A stretch of 7,993 bases of DNA, from NCBI GenBank assembly GCA_018826645.1, contig JAHJZF010000037.1:1-7993 (forward strand). The letters run 5' to 3'. Made by a program: the position numbers and the translations under genes. Source of the stretch: Patescibacteria group bacterium. GTDB taxonomy: Bacteria; Patescibacteriota; Minisyncoccia; UBA6257; Colwellbacteraceae. Below, piece by piece: positions 1 through 5,521 of the stretch (within the stretch, counting starts at the first letter, position 1; each line of letters starts with the position of its first letter). The notes beneath the pieces were generated by a model. That model made no database searches and was not told the DNA's origin. It saw only the letters and a list, made by a program, of their open reading frames with translations.

Positions 1-1
1 A

Positions 2-331
2 TCCATTGGCGGACCTCTTCCTGGCAGGACGAATATCATCATAAGTAGAAACAAGAATTTTAAGGCTGACGGCTGTCTTGTGTCTGACTCTCTAGAGGGG
101 GCAATAGATGAAGCGAGAAAATTAGACACGGATGAAATATTCGTAATTGGTGGTGGACAAATTTATGAACAGGCACTTCCATTGGCGGACAAGCTTTACC
201 TGACTCTAGTCGAAGATGAGCCCAAAGCAGATACGTTCTTTCCGAAATATGACGGATTTAGAAAAACCCGCGAAGAGCGGGGTTCTCAAAAAGAGCTCAA
301 ATTTTCTTGGGTAGAGCTTGAAAAGGATTAA
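2..331 (+). CDS. folA: Dihydrofolate reductase, 3' part (5' end outside window)
   Basis: The protein reduces dihydrofolate to tetrahydrofolate with NADPH in the cytosol, supplying one-carbon carriers, mainly for thymidylate synthesis. About 109 residues are visible, against roughly 160 in the family, so about the first 50 residues lie left of the window. In order one sees the cofactor-binding stretch GRTNIIISR (compare GRKNIILSS in E. coli), the second nucleotide-binding motif [14 protein letters not shown], then [10 protein letters not shown] and ADTFFP, the usual C-terminal strands. The frame is open from base 2. The GTG at 80 is internal because the conserved GRTN motif lies upstream of it. 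The gene converges on rplK, and its TAA (329-331) overlaps the rplK stop on the same TTAA. Its last 70 bases also hold the rplK terminator on the other strand. Identification is firm. Confidence 0.95.
   Translation, partial: SIGGPLPGRTNIIISRNKNFKADGCLVSDSLEGAIDEARKLDTDEIFVIGGGQIYEQALPLADKLYLTLVEDEPKADTFFPKYDGFRKTREERGSQKELKFSWVELEKD
261..285 (-). terminator. Rho-independent terminator of the secE-nusG-rplK operon, inside folA
   Basis: Read on the minus strand this is a 5-bp all-G/C stem (CCCGC/GCGGG) with a 5-base loop (TCTTC), followed at once by TTTTTCT. That is the classic hairpin plus U-tract. It starts about 45 bases past the rplK stop and lies wholly inside the coding sequence of the convergent folA gene. 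The stem can be lengthened by two A-T pairs across one mismatch. It has no U-tract on the plus strand, so it should stop only leftward transcription. Confidence 0.75.
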
Positions 332-753
332 CCCTCTACTTCGATGCCCATAGAGCGGGCCGTGCCTTCGATTATCTTCATGGCTGACTCAATCTTGTCG
401 GCGTTGAGGTCCTCCATTTTCTTCTCAGCGATTTCTTTAACTTGAGCCCTAGTCACCTTCCCTACTTTATTTTTGTTTGGTTCACCAGAACCTTTTTGAA
501 TATTGGCTGCTTTTCTAAGCAAATCTGAAGCTGGAGGAGTTTTAAGCTTGAAAGTAAAACTTCTGTCTTCATAGACAGTTATCTCTACTGGGATAATATC
601 TCCGCCGAGCTCTTTGGTGGCGTCGTTAAACTGGACACAAAAGTCTTGGATACCAATCCCGTGCTGTCCAAGGGCTGGACCTATCGGGGGCGCAGGATTA
701 GCCTGACCAGCTCGAATCTGTAATTTGATTTCTGTTATTACTTTTTTTGCCAT
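328..753 (-). CDS. rplK: Ribosomal protein uL11
   Basis: uL11 binds the GTPase-associated centre of 23S rRNA, supports the L10-L7/L12 stalk and takes part in factor-dependent GTP hydrolysis and the stringent response. The 141-residue length is normal for the family. It opens with [13 protein letters not shown]. The N-terminal domain carries the proline-rich [12 protein letters not shown] (residues 21-32), the region where thiostrepton contacts L11. The C-terminal RNA-binding domain carries [14 protein letters not shown] (88-101) and ends with the typical [15 protein letters not shown]. It lies 2 bases after nusG, with no clear Shine-Dalgarno site before its ATG, so translation is probably coupled. 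The usual next gene, rplA, is absent; a terminator and folA follow instead. Identification is firm. Confidence 0.98.
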   Translation of the reverse strand: MAKKVITEIKLQIRAGQANPAPPIGPALGQHGIGIQDFCVQFNDATKELGGDIIPVEITVYEDRSFTFKLKTPPASDLLRKAANIQKGSGEPNKNKVGKVTRAQVKEIAEKKMEDLNADKIESAMKIIEGTARSMGIEVEG

Positions 754-755
754 TG

Positions 756-1313
756 TTATAATTTCTTGATTTGGAGCGAATCTAACTCCACGGCAGTATC
801 TCTTCCAAATACCGGGACCATCACTTTAACTCTTCCTCTGGCTTCGTCAACTTCGGCTACTTTGCCGTCGTAGTCTTTAAATGGACCGTCGATTATTCTA
901 ACCGTCTCCCCCACTTTGACGTCAAACTCCAACTTCGCCTCATGAGAACCCATTCTTGCCATTAATGATTCTACTTCTTCAAAAGAAAGTGGGGTTGGAT
1001 TCGTAGAGTCCGCACCAACAAATCCTGTTACTCTCGGCGTATTACGCACCACATACCAAGAATCTGGCTCCATAGTCATCTGCACTAAGACATACCCCGG
1101 ATATATCTTGTCTTCTATCGTTACCCTCTTACCACTTCTGATAGTGATTTTTTTCTCCTTAGGGACAATGATTTTAAAAATCTTATCATTCATCTCGAGA
1201 GAATCTACTCTCTGTTTTAAATAACGCGCTACGGCATCTTCATATCCGGCATACGTATGAATAGCGAACCACTGAGAGAGACCTTTCTCTTCTTTCTTTT
1301 GTACTTCTGTCAT
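756..1313 (-). CDS. nusG: Transcription termination/antitermination protein NusG
   Basis: NusG binds the RNA polymerase clamp through its N-terminal NGN domain and contacts Rho or ribosomal protein S10 through its C-terminal KOW domain. The 185 residues cover both. The NGN domain runs from [19 protein letters not shown] (14-32) through [12 protein letters not shown] (70-81) to [15 protein letters not shown] (86-100). The KOW domain is at about 131-185, with [18 protein letters not shown] and the ending [11 protein letters not shown]. The first dozen residues are a charged extension ([10 protein letters not shown]). The start ATG lies two bases after the secE stop (TAA-AA-ATG) with no Shine-Dalgarno site, which points to translational coupling within the secE-nusG-rplK operon. 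Identification is firm. Confidence 0.98.
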   Translation of the reverse strand: MTEVQKKEEKGLSQWFAIHTYAGYEDAVARYLKQRVDSLEMNDKIFKIIVPKEKKITIRSGKRVTIEDKIYPGYVLVQMTMEPDSWYVVRNTPRVTGFVGADSTNPTPLSFEEVESLMARMGSHEAKLEFDVKVGETVRIIDGPFKDYDGKVAEVDEARGRVKVMVPVFGRDTAVELDSLQIKKL

Positions 1314-1315
1314 TT

Positions 1316-1501
1316 TTACAAAATAATTTTTTCCAATAGATAAACAAAGCCATAGTCTAGGGCTCCTAGATAAAAAGCGATAACAAGAGACACGATTATG
1401 ACAACTACAACTAAAACACCCGCTTGCTTTCGGCTCGGCCAGTTTATTCGTTTAAATTCTCGAATTGATTCTTTAAGAAACAAGCTTAATTTACCAATCA
1501 T
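1316..1501 (-). CDS. secE: Preprotein translocase subunit SecE
   Basis: SecE clamps the SecY channel in the inner membrane and is needed for Sec-dependent export. This is the short single-span form common outside Proteobacteria, 61 residues. An amphipathic N-terminal helix with the conserved FKRINWPSRKQ (about 17-27; family pattern K-x-W-P-s-r-x-E) is followed by one transmembrane segment of V, I and L (about 28-50). The position immediately upstream of nusG is the classic context. The ATG has no Shine-Dalgarno site and sits only about 11 bases after a good -10 box, so this first gene of the operon may be translated from a leaderless or nearly leaderless mRNA. Confidence 0.95.
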   Translation of the reverse strand: MIGKLSLFLKESIREFKRINWPSRKQAGVLVVVVIIVSLVIAFYLGALDYGFVYLLEKIIL

Positions 1502-1512
1502 ATGCGAATTGA

Positions 1513-1541
1513 ATAATAGCTAAATCGACTCTTTGGCGCAA
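1513..1541 (-). promoter_or_regulatory. Probable sigma-70-type promoter of secE-nusG-rplK
   Basis: On the minus strand a -35 box TTGCGC (1536-1541) and a -10 box TATTAT (1513-1518) are separated by 17 bases, the optimal spacing. The expected start site is about 1504-1507, only a few bases before the secE ATG at 1499-1501. The gap between secE and the hydrolase gene upstream is under 100 bases and holds no better candidate. A second AT-rich hexamer (TAAAAT, about 1557-1562) has no well-placed -35 box. Confidence 0.5.
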
Positions 1542-1599
1542 GGTCTGTTTAGGATTTTAAGCTAATTTTCCGATGAAAAACCAAAATCCCCCAGGACGC

Positions 1600-2439
1600 C
1601 TATGCATTGACCCGCCTACCCAACGTGAACACCTCACCCCCTATCGGCTGATTAGTCCCCGGAAAGAGTATGAATTGTCCTTTCTTGGCGATATATTCGA
1701 TGTCGCCATCAGTTGCAATTAATTCACCCTCTTGGGGCTCGTCAAAATTCTTGAATTCTTTACTAAAGGCGAAGTCGTCATTTTGTTTATATATCTGCTC
1801 TTCGACCATAACGAAATCTTGGTCTTTTCGAGGTTCCGGTTGATATTCTTCAGGGATGGCGTTAATACAGCCGAAATACTTTAGAAAACTATAAATCGTT
1901 TGTATGGCTAGGGATATGTACTCGTCTACTCTGTGGAGAGACCCACACTCTGCGCCCATACCTGGTTTGCCTATGGTTTCCATATACCAGTCCGTACTCC
2001 CAGGGTGTGTTTTATTCCAGCCAGTGCTAACTATCCTAAATGGTAGTTGCTTGGCTAAATCATACATATCCGGCCGACAGATTAAGAAGGGCTCACCGCT
2101 TGGGTCATTAAATGAGTGAACATCTAATATGGCGTCTGATTCATCCATAATCGCTTTAAGTTCTTTTGCCCGCTTAAATTCGGGTACATCTTTTTCTAAG
2201 TCTTCTTTAAAGATGCGATTCATATTCATATTCACCTCTCTCTTATTCACTTCCAGAGCCAATGGATTAGCAATAACGAAGTGAACCTCGCCCGAGTCTA
2301 TGGAGATATTCGGTAAAAGTTTTTCGAAAGCCCTTACGCCGACCGTTTCATTCCCATGAATGGCGGCGAACACAGCCAAGCGTGACCCTGACTTATTTCC
2401 TTTAATTATTGTTTCTAATTCCATGGTTATATTGTACAT
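1600..2439 (-). CDS. Succinylglutamate desuccinylase/aspartoacylase-family zinc hydrolase
   Basis: This belongs to the M14-like AstE/AspA family of zinc enzymes that cleave N-acyl amino acids or related amide bonds. Visible landmarks, numbered from the ATG at 2439, are: AAIHGNE with zinc ligands H28 and E31; NMNRIF (72-77), the usual N-x-N-R-x-F substrate-binding motif; DVHSF with zinc ligand H108; and GAECGS with the general-base glutamate E164. The last ~85 residues form the beta-rich C-terminal domain usual in the family, ending in GEVFTLGRR. The 279-residue length is normal for the family. A TTG lies one codon before the chosen ATG, and a further in-frame ATG lies five codons inside; no site has a good Shine-Dalgarno. 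The substrate cannot be read from the sequence, so aspartoacylase or AstE activity in the strict sense is not claimed. Confidence 0.88.
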   Translation of the reverse strand: MYNITMELETIIKGNKSGSRLAVFAAIHGNETVGVRAFEKLLPNISIDSGEVHFVIANPLALEVNKREVNMNMNRIFKEDLEKDVPEFKRAKELKAIMDESDAILDVHSFNDPSGEPFLICRPDMYDLAKQLPFRIVSTGWNKTHPGSTDWYMETIGKPGMGAECGSLHRVDEYISLAIQTIYSFLKYFGCINAIPEEYQPEPRKDQDFVMVEEQIYKQNDDFAFSKEFKNFDEPQEGELIATDGDIEYIAKKGQFILFPGTNQPIGGEVFTLGRRVNA

Positions 2440-2770
2440 CAATCTTTTTGATGTTGGCCCCTAGTATCTGTTTACCCCCTGTGTTGAGGCCCAGACAACG
2501 TTCTTTAGGCTCTTCCAGTATATCCAAATTGGGCCCTCCGGTCGGTCTCAACTAGTTGCTGGGGGTCTAGGAATCTAACCCTCCTCGTACTCTGAACCTA
2601 TCTCTTAATTGTTGGCCTAGGAGACGGGGAAATGTTTTCTACTTAATACATTATCTTTTTAATCTACTGTTTGACTATTCTACTTAAAAATTGCACGCTT
2701 TTGACAGATGGGAGATCTCCGGATCTCCTTCCTTGACAAATTAATAGGGATTACAAAGGAGAAAGACCCA
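2440..2770. other. Non-coding stretch upstream of the AlaRS cassette
   Basis: About 330 bases without a convincing gene, separating the leftward hydrolase from the rightward cassette, so promoters for both should lie here. I see no convincing -35/-10 pair. Two TTGACA hexamers (2701-2706, 2733-2738) have no -10 box at the right distance. A plausible stem-loop spans 2561-2583: GGGGGT and TAG pair with CTA and ACCCTC around a GAAT loop, with one bulged C and one G-T pair. TGTTGGCC occurs twice (about 2453 and about 2611). The left two thirds are moderately G+C-rich, while 2640-2700 is very AT-rich. No tRNA, T-box or known riboswitch was recognised. Confidence 0.5.
2755..2761 (+). promoter_or_regulatory. 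Strong Shine-Dalgarno site of the 49-residue ORF
   Basis: AAAGGAG ends 9 bases before the ATG at 2771. It decides the start of the small ORF in favour of 2771 rather than the upstream in-frame ATG at 2708, which has no such site. Confidence 0.55.
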
Positions 2771-2920
2771 ATGAAAAACCAACGACCCAGACCACACCAA
2801 ATCACCAATTGGCCCATAATCGGCTTGGCGGTGATGGCGGGTGCACTGGTACGCATAGTGCGCAGAAAGCAATTCGCCGCCGCGCGAGAGCGTGACCTTC
2901 GAGATCACCGCCTTCTGTGA
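2771..2920 (+). CDS. Possible small membrane peptide, 49 residues, unknown function
   Basis: I do not recognise this peptide. It starts at an ATG with a strong Shine-Dalgarno site and ends with TGA, 44 bases before the first AlaRS-like gene on the same strand. It has a basic, proline-containing start (MKNQRPRPHQ), one hydrophobic segment at about residues 14-30 (WPIIGLAVMAGALVRIV) and a highly charged tail (RRKQFAAARERDLRDHRLL) that could form an amphipathic helix. The layout would suit a single-pass membrane anchor or a leader peptide. It may also be chance: the ORF is short and has no family support. Its base composition resembles the cassette rather than the flanks. Confidence 0.35.
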   Translation: MKNQRPRPHQITNWPIIGLAVMAGALVRIVRRKQFAAARERDLRDHRLL

Positions 2921-2951
2921 TAGCCCATACATCACCGGCACACCAGAAAGT

Positions 2952-2958
2952 GAGGTGA
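2952..2958 (+). promoter_or_regulatory. Strong Shine-Dalgarno site of AlaRS-1
   Basis: GAGGTGA, an extended match to the anti-Shine-Dalgarno sequence, ends 6 bases before the ATG at 2965. It fixes the start of AlaRS-1 and contrasts with the flanking genes on the minus strand, which show no comparable site. Confidence 0.8.
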
Positions 2959-2964
2959 AACAAG

Positions 2965-4173
2965 ATGTGCCCTAGTTTGCCCAATCTGACAGTACAACAA
3001 ATCAAGGACACCATTGTCGAGTTTCACGGGGACAGAGGATATAGGCTTTTCGAGCCCTTCCCTCTCGTTTCTACCGACCCGACAGTCCTGTTCGTGAACG
3101 CGACTATCACGCCCTTCAAGACCTGGTTCACCAGCAACACCACCTGTCCAGAAGACTACGCCTTAATCCAGGGATGTCTCAGGATGGGTGGTGCAAACGA
3201 GCTGGACTTGGTTGGTATCAACCCCTACTACTTCACGTTCTTCGAGATGTTCGGTAGCGGAATGTTCCGAGCTGACCACGAGGAAGCTGTGGCGTACCTG
3301 CTGGATTTTCTCATGGCTTTCGGTATCAGTGAAGATCGTTTGTATTTCACAACACCGATAGAAGGGAAATTCCAGAGAGCCCTGAAGCGAAACGGGGTTA
3401 GAGAAGATCGGGTTTTCCAGTTGGCCGAAAACGATCACTTCTGGCAGGAATGGAGATTCGGCACGCCAGGACCAGTCGGACACGGCTTGACGGTTGTCCT
3501 GTCTCGTTCCTCCAAGCAGGTCGAGTCAATCGAACAACTAATAGTCGAAGATGACCAATTCCTGGAACTACTCAACCTGATACATGTGCACTCTGAGAGT
3601 CTGGCGAGTGGAGAGGTAGTGCCTATCGCTAACCCGGGTTTCGAGCTCGGTATTGGGATAGAACGTCTTGCGGCAGCACTCCAAGGCTGCAATAGCTATC
3701 TTATTGATAGCATCCGCCCACTCGTTCAAACAGCAGAAGAATCCCTGCTAGCCCAGGGGGGTGTAGATAATACACCCATTGCCAGAGTCTGCGCTGATCA
3801 CTTCAGGGCGATTTGCGTTCTCTCGCTGGGGGGGCTCAACCCATCCAACAAGGGTCACGGATACGTGCTTAGGAAACTAGTACGCCGATTCGTGGGAACT
3901 ATCTGGGCGCATATTGGAGAGATCACGACAACCAAGACCCTGGTTGAAGATCTGTCCCAAACACTAGCAACACATGGGTGCCTCACTGGTATTCATGAGT
4001 GCGCTGATGTTGTGGATAGAATCGTCCAAGAAGAGCAGGCTCTTTCGAGGGTCCTCAAACGGGCAAAGCAACACGTACTCCGATACCCAAATACATCAAC
4101 GTACGTGTTACATGACACGTACGGGGTGCCCGAGAAACTGGCGCCACTACTTCTGAAAGGAGGTGAGCTATGA
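2965..4173 (+). CDS. AlaRS-1: divergent alanyl-tRNA synthetase-like protein, probably catalytically altered
   Basis: The 402 residues align by eye along the first ~400 of AlaRS (E. coli AlaRS has 876), covering the class II catalytic core and tRNA-recognition domain, with no editing or C-Ala domain. Motif 1 is DPTVLFVNA (38-46). Motif 2 keeps CLRMGG (71-76) with R72, and TFFEMFG (91-97). Motif 3 is GIGIERLAAALQ (229-240) with R234. The core is degenerate, however: GPCGPCTE is replaced by FGTPGPVGHG (165-174), GDYFK by FRADH, and the motif 3 aspartate (VDTG) by glutamate (FELG). The acceptor-stem region is well kept: NPSNKGHGYVLRKLVRR contains N295, and VLHDTYGVP contains D384. These correspond to E. 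coli N303 and D400, which read the G3:U70 pair. The 3' end overlaps AlaRS-2 by ATGA. It may bind tRNA-Ala without charging it, like a HisZ-type paralog. AlaRS homology is firm; activity is inferred. Confidence 0.85.
   Translation: MCPSLPNLTVQQIKDTIVEFHGDRGYRLFEPFPLVSTDPTVLFVNATITPFKTWFTSNTTCPEDYALIQGCLRMGGANELDLVGINPYYFTFFEMFGSGMFRADHEEAVAYLLDFLMAFGISEDRLYFTTPIEGKFQRALKRNGVREDRVFQLAENDHFWQEWRFGTPGPVGHGLTVVLSRSSKQVESIEQLIVEDDQFLELLNLIHVHSESLASGEVVPIANPGFELGIGIERLAAALQGCNSYLIDSIRPLVQTAEESLLAQGGVDNTPIARVCADHFRAICVLSLGGLNPSNKGHGYVLRKLVRRFVGTIWAHIGEITTTKTLVEDLSQTLATHGCLTGIHECADVVDRIVQEEQALSRVLKRAKQHVLRYPNTSTYVLHDTYGVPEKLAPLLLKGGEL
4156..4166 (+). promoter_or_regulatory. Near-perfect Shine-Dalgarno site of AlaRS-2 inside the AlaRS-1 end
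   Basis: AAAGGAGGTGA lies 3 bases before the ATG at 4170 and inside the last codons of AlaRS-1. It matches the 3' end of 16S rRNA over its full length. With the ATGA overlap it implies coupled, high-level translation of AlaRS-2 after AlaRS-1. Confidence 0.85.
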
Positions 4174-5471
4174 GATATTGGAGCCACTCAGAAATCCGCG
4201 AGACATTTCTGAAATATTTCGCGGACCACGACCATCTGGTAATCGGCAGTAGATCGCTAGTTCCAGTTGATGATCCCACTCTCCTCCTTGTCAACTCAGG
4301 AATGGCACCATTGAAGCCATTCTTCACGGGTGAGCAGGACGCACCACGGAAACGCCTCTGCAATATACAGAAGTGCGTCCGGACTAATGACATTGAGAGT
4401 GTGGGCGATCGGCACCATCTCACCTTTTTCGAGATGATGGGAAACTGGTCAATCGGCGACTACTTCAAACAGGAGGCCATCGAGTTTGCTTGGCGACTAA
4501 TCAGCGAAGGGTTCGGTTTCGATACCTCGCGCATCTACGCCACCGTGTACGGCGAAGATCGCAAGCTACCGGAGATACCATCGGATGATGAATCTCTGAG
4601 GATTTGGGAGACGTTGCTCCCGCCAGAGAGAATCATCCGTCTTGGCGCCGAATCGAACTTCTGGGGACCAGCTGGAACTTCTGGACCGTGTGGTCCGTGT
4701 ACCGAAGTCTTCTTTGATCGAGGAGAAGAATATGGATGCGGACAACCAACATGTGGTCCGGAATGTGAGTGCGGGCGTTTCCTAGAGATATGGAATGCGG
4801 GCGTCTTCATGCAATACGACCTTCGTGGGGACGGAATGTTTGCGGAGTTGCCCTTCAGAAGCGTTGATGCGGGAGCTGGTCTCGATCGCTTCTCAATAAT
4901 CCTTCAGTCTGTAGACTCAGTCTACGAAACCGATCTCCTCAAGCCCATTGTGGAGATCGTTGTATCGGAATCTGAGTTACCGGCTGATGCTAAATCGGTA
5001 CGCATCATCACTGATCATGTGCGTTGTGGCACCCTACTGATTTCCGACGGCGTCCAACCAGGAAACTTGGGAAAGGAATACGTTCTAAGAAGACTTCTTC
5101 GCAGAGCGTTTCTTCACTCCAAGCTCGCCGGCGTAAGTTCGGAGACATTGCTGACAGCGGCCGCAACCGTGCGAGAACTACTCTCGCCCTACTATCCCGA
5201 GGTGAAGGATTCGGGGGAACTGGTAAGACACACGATTGAGAAGGAGCACGCAAGCTTTGAGACGACGCTTCGTCGAGCAATGCGAGAGCTCGAAAAGATC
5301 GTTGACAGTTCAAATGGCTCCATAACTGGTGCCGACGCCTTCAGACTGCACGACACGCTTGGACTCCCACTCGAAATGACTAAAGAACTCGCGCACGCGC
5401 GTGGGCTAACCGTCAACGAGAAAGAGTACAAGGAGCAGCTTGAGGAACATCGTCGCCGGAGCCGTGGCTAG
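4170..5471 (+). CDS. AlaRS-2: minimal alanyl-tRNA synthetase without editing and C-Ala domains
   Basis: The 433-residue protein has every landmark needed to make Ala-AMP and charge tRNA-Ala. Motif 1 is DPTLLLVNSG (35-44). Motif 2 holds R71 in CVRTND and TFFEMMGNWSIGDYFK (85-100). Then come SNFW (162-165), SGPCGPCTE (171-179), a four-cysteine insert (C190, C195, C199, C201) before EIWNAGVFMQY (206-216), and motif 3 SVDAGAGLDR (231-240), where Asp replaces the usual Glu. PGNLGKEYVLRR keeps N299 and AFRLHDTLG keeps D395, equivalents of E. coli N303 and D400 that recognise G3:U70. It stops at LEEHRRRSRG, matching about residue 438 of E. coli AlaRS, near the end of the monomeric fragment known to be active. 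Editing and C-Ala domains are absent, so it could not clear mischarged Ser or Gly. It overlaps AlaRS-1 by ATGA. The motif wording resembles AlaRS of Patescibacteria as I recall them. Not called alaS, because the housekeeping copy is probably elsewhere. Confidence 0.9.
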   Translation: MRYWSHSEIRETFLKYFADHDHLVIGSRSLVPVDDPTLLLVNSGMAPLKPFFTGEQDAPRKRLCNIQKCVRTNDIESVGDRHHLTFFEMMGNWSIGDYFKQEAIEFAWRLISEGFGFDTSRIYATVYGEDRKLPEIPSDDESLRIWETLLPPERIIRLGAESNFWGPAGTSGPCGPCTEVFFDRGEEYGCGQPTCGPECECGRFLEIWNAGVFMQYDLRGDGMFAELPFRSVDAGAGLDRFSIILQSVDSVYETDLLKPIVEIVVSESELPADAKSVRIITDHVRCGTLLISDGVQPGNLGKEYVLRRLLRRAFLHSKLAGVSSETLLTAAATVRELLSPYYPEVKDSGELVRHTIEKEHASFETTLRRAMRELEKIVDSSNGSITGADAFRLHDTLGLPLEMTKELAHARGLTVNEKEYKEQLEEHRRRSRG

Positions 5472-5478
5472 ATCCAAC

Positions 5479-5518
5479 CTATTGAAGGGATTGTCCCGCG
5501 GGACAATCCCTTCAATAG
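5479..5518. repeat. Perfect 40-bp palindrome between convergent genes
   Basis: Two 20-base arms, CTATTGAAGGGATTGTCCCG and its exact reverse complement, meet with no spacer at 5498/5499. The palindrome occupies most of the 50-base gap between the AlaRS-2 stop (TAG at 5469-5471) and the methyltransferase stop (TAA from 5522). It would fold into a very stable hairpin in either transcript and could act as a bidirectional processing or termination element. Neither side has a U-tract, so it is not a textbook rho-independent terminator. It marks the right edge of the G+C-rich cassette. Confidence 0.9.
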
Positions 5519-5521
5519 AAC

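Noticed and set aside
1904..2119. 71-residue plus-strand reading frame opposite the zinc hydrolase
   Set aside because: It lies wholly antisense to a gene with intact zinc motifs and has no Shine-Dalgarno site or recognisable protein features.
2531..2600. tRNA-like or 23S rRNA-like sequence on the minus strand (GGGTTAGATTCC, AGTACGAGGAGG)
   Set aside because: No cloverleaf with acceptor and anticodon arms can be drawn, and the resemblance to the sarcin-ricin region ends after about 12 bases.
2708..2770. Upstream extension of the small ORF to the ATG at 2708
   Set aside because: That ATG has no Shine-Dalgarno site, and the stretch contains the GGAGATCTCC palindrome and TTGACA box. The ATG at 2771 has AAAGGAG at ideal distance.
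2440..2964. T-box leader for the AlaRS genes
   Set aside because: No T-box core sequence or antiterminator/terminator pair is visible on the plus strand.
2965..5471. One full-length alaS broken by a frameshift into two parts
   Set aside because: Both proteins begin with the N-terminal catalytic domain and both contain motifs 1-3 and the tRNA-recognition helices, so they are paralogs in tandem and not two pieces of one gene.
5479..5518. Palindrome as an ordinary rho-independent terminator
   Set aside because: Neither strand has a run of T after the stem, so only the hairpin itself is claimed.
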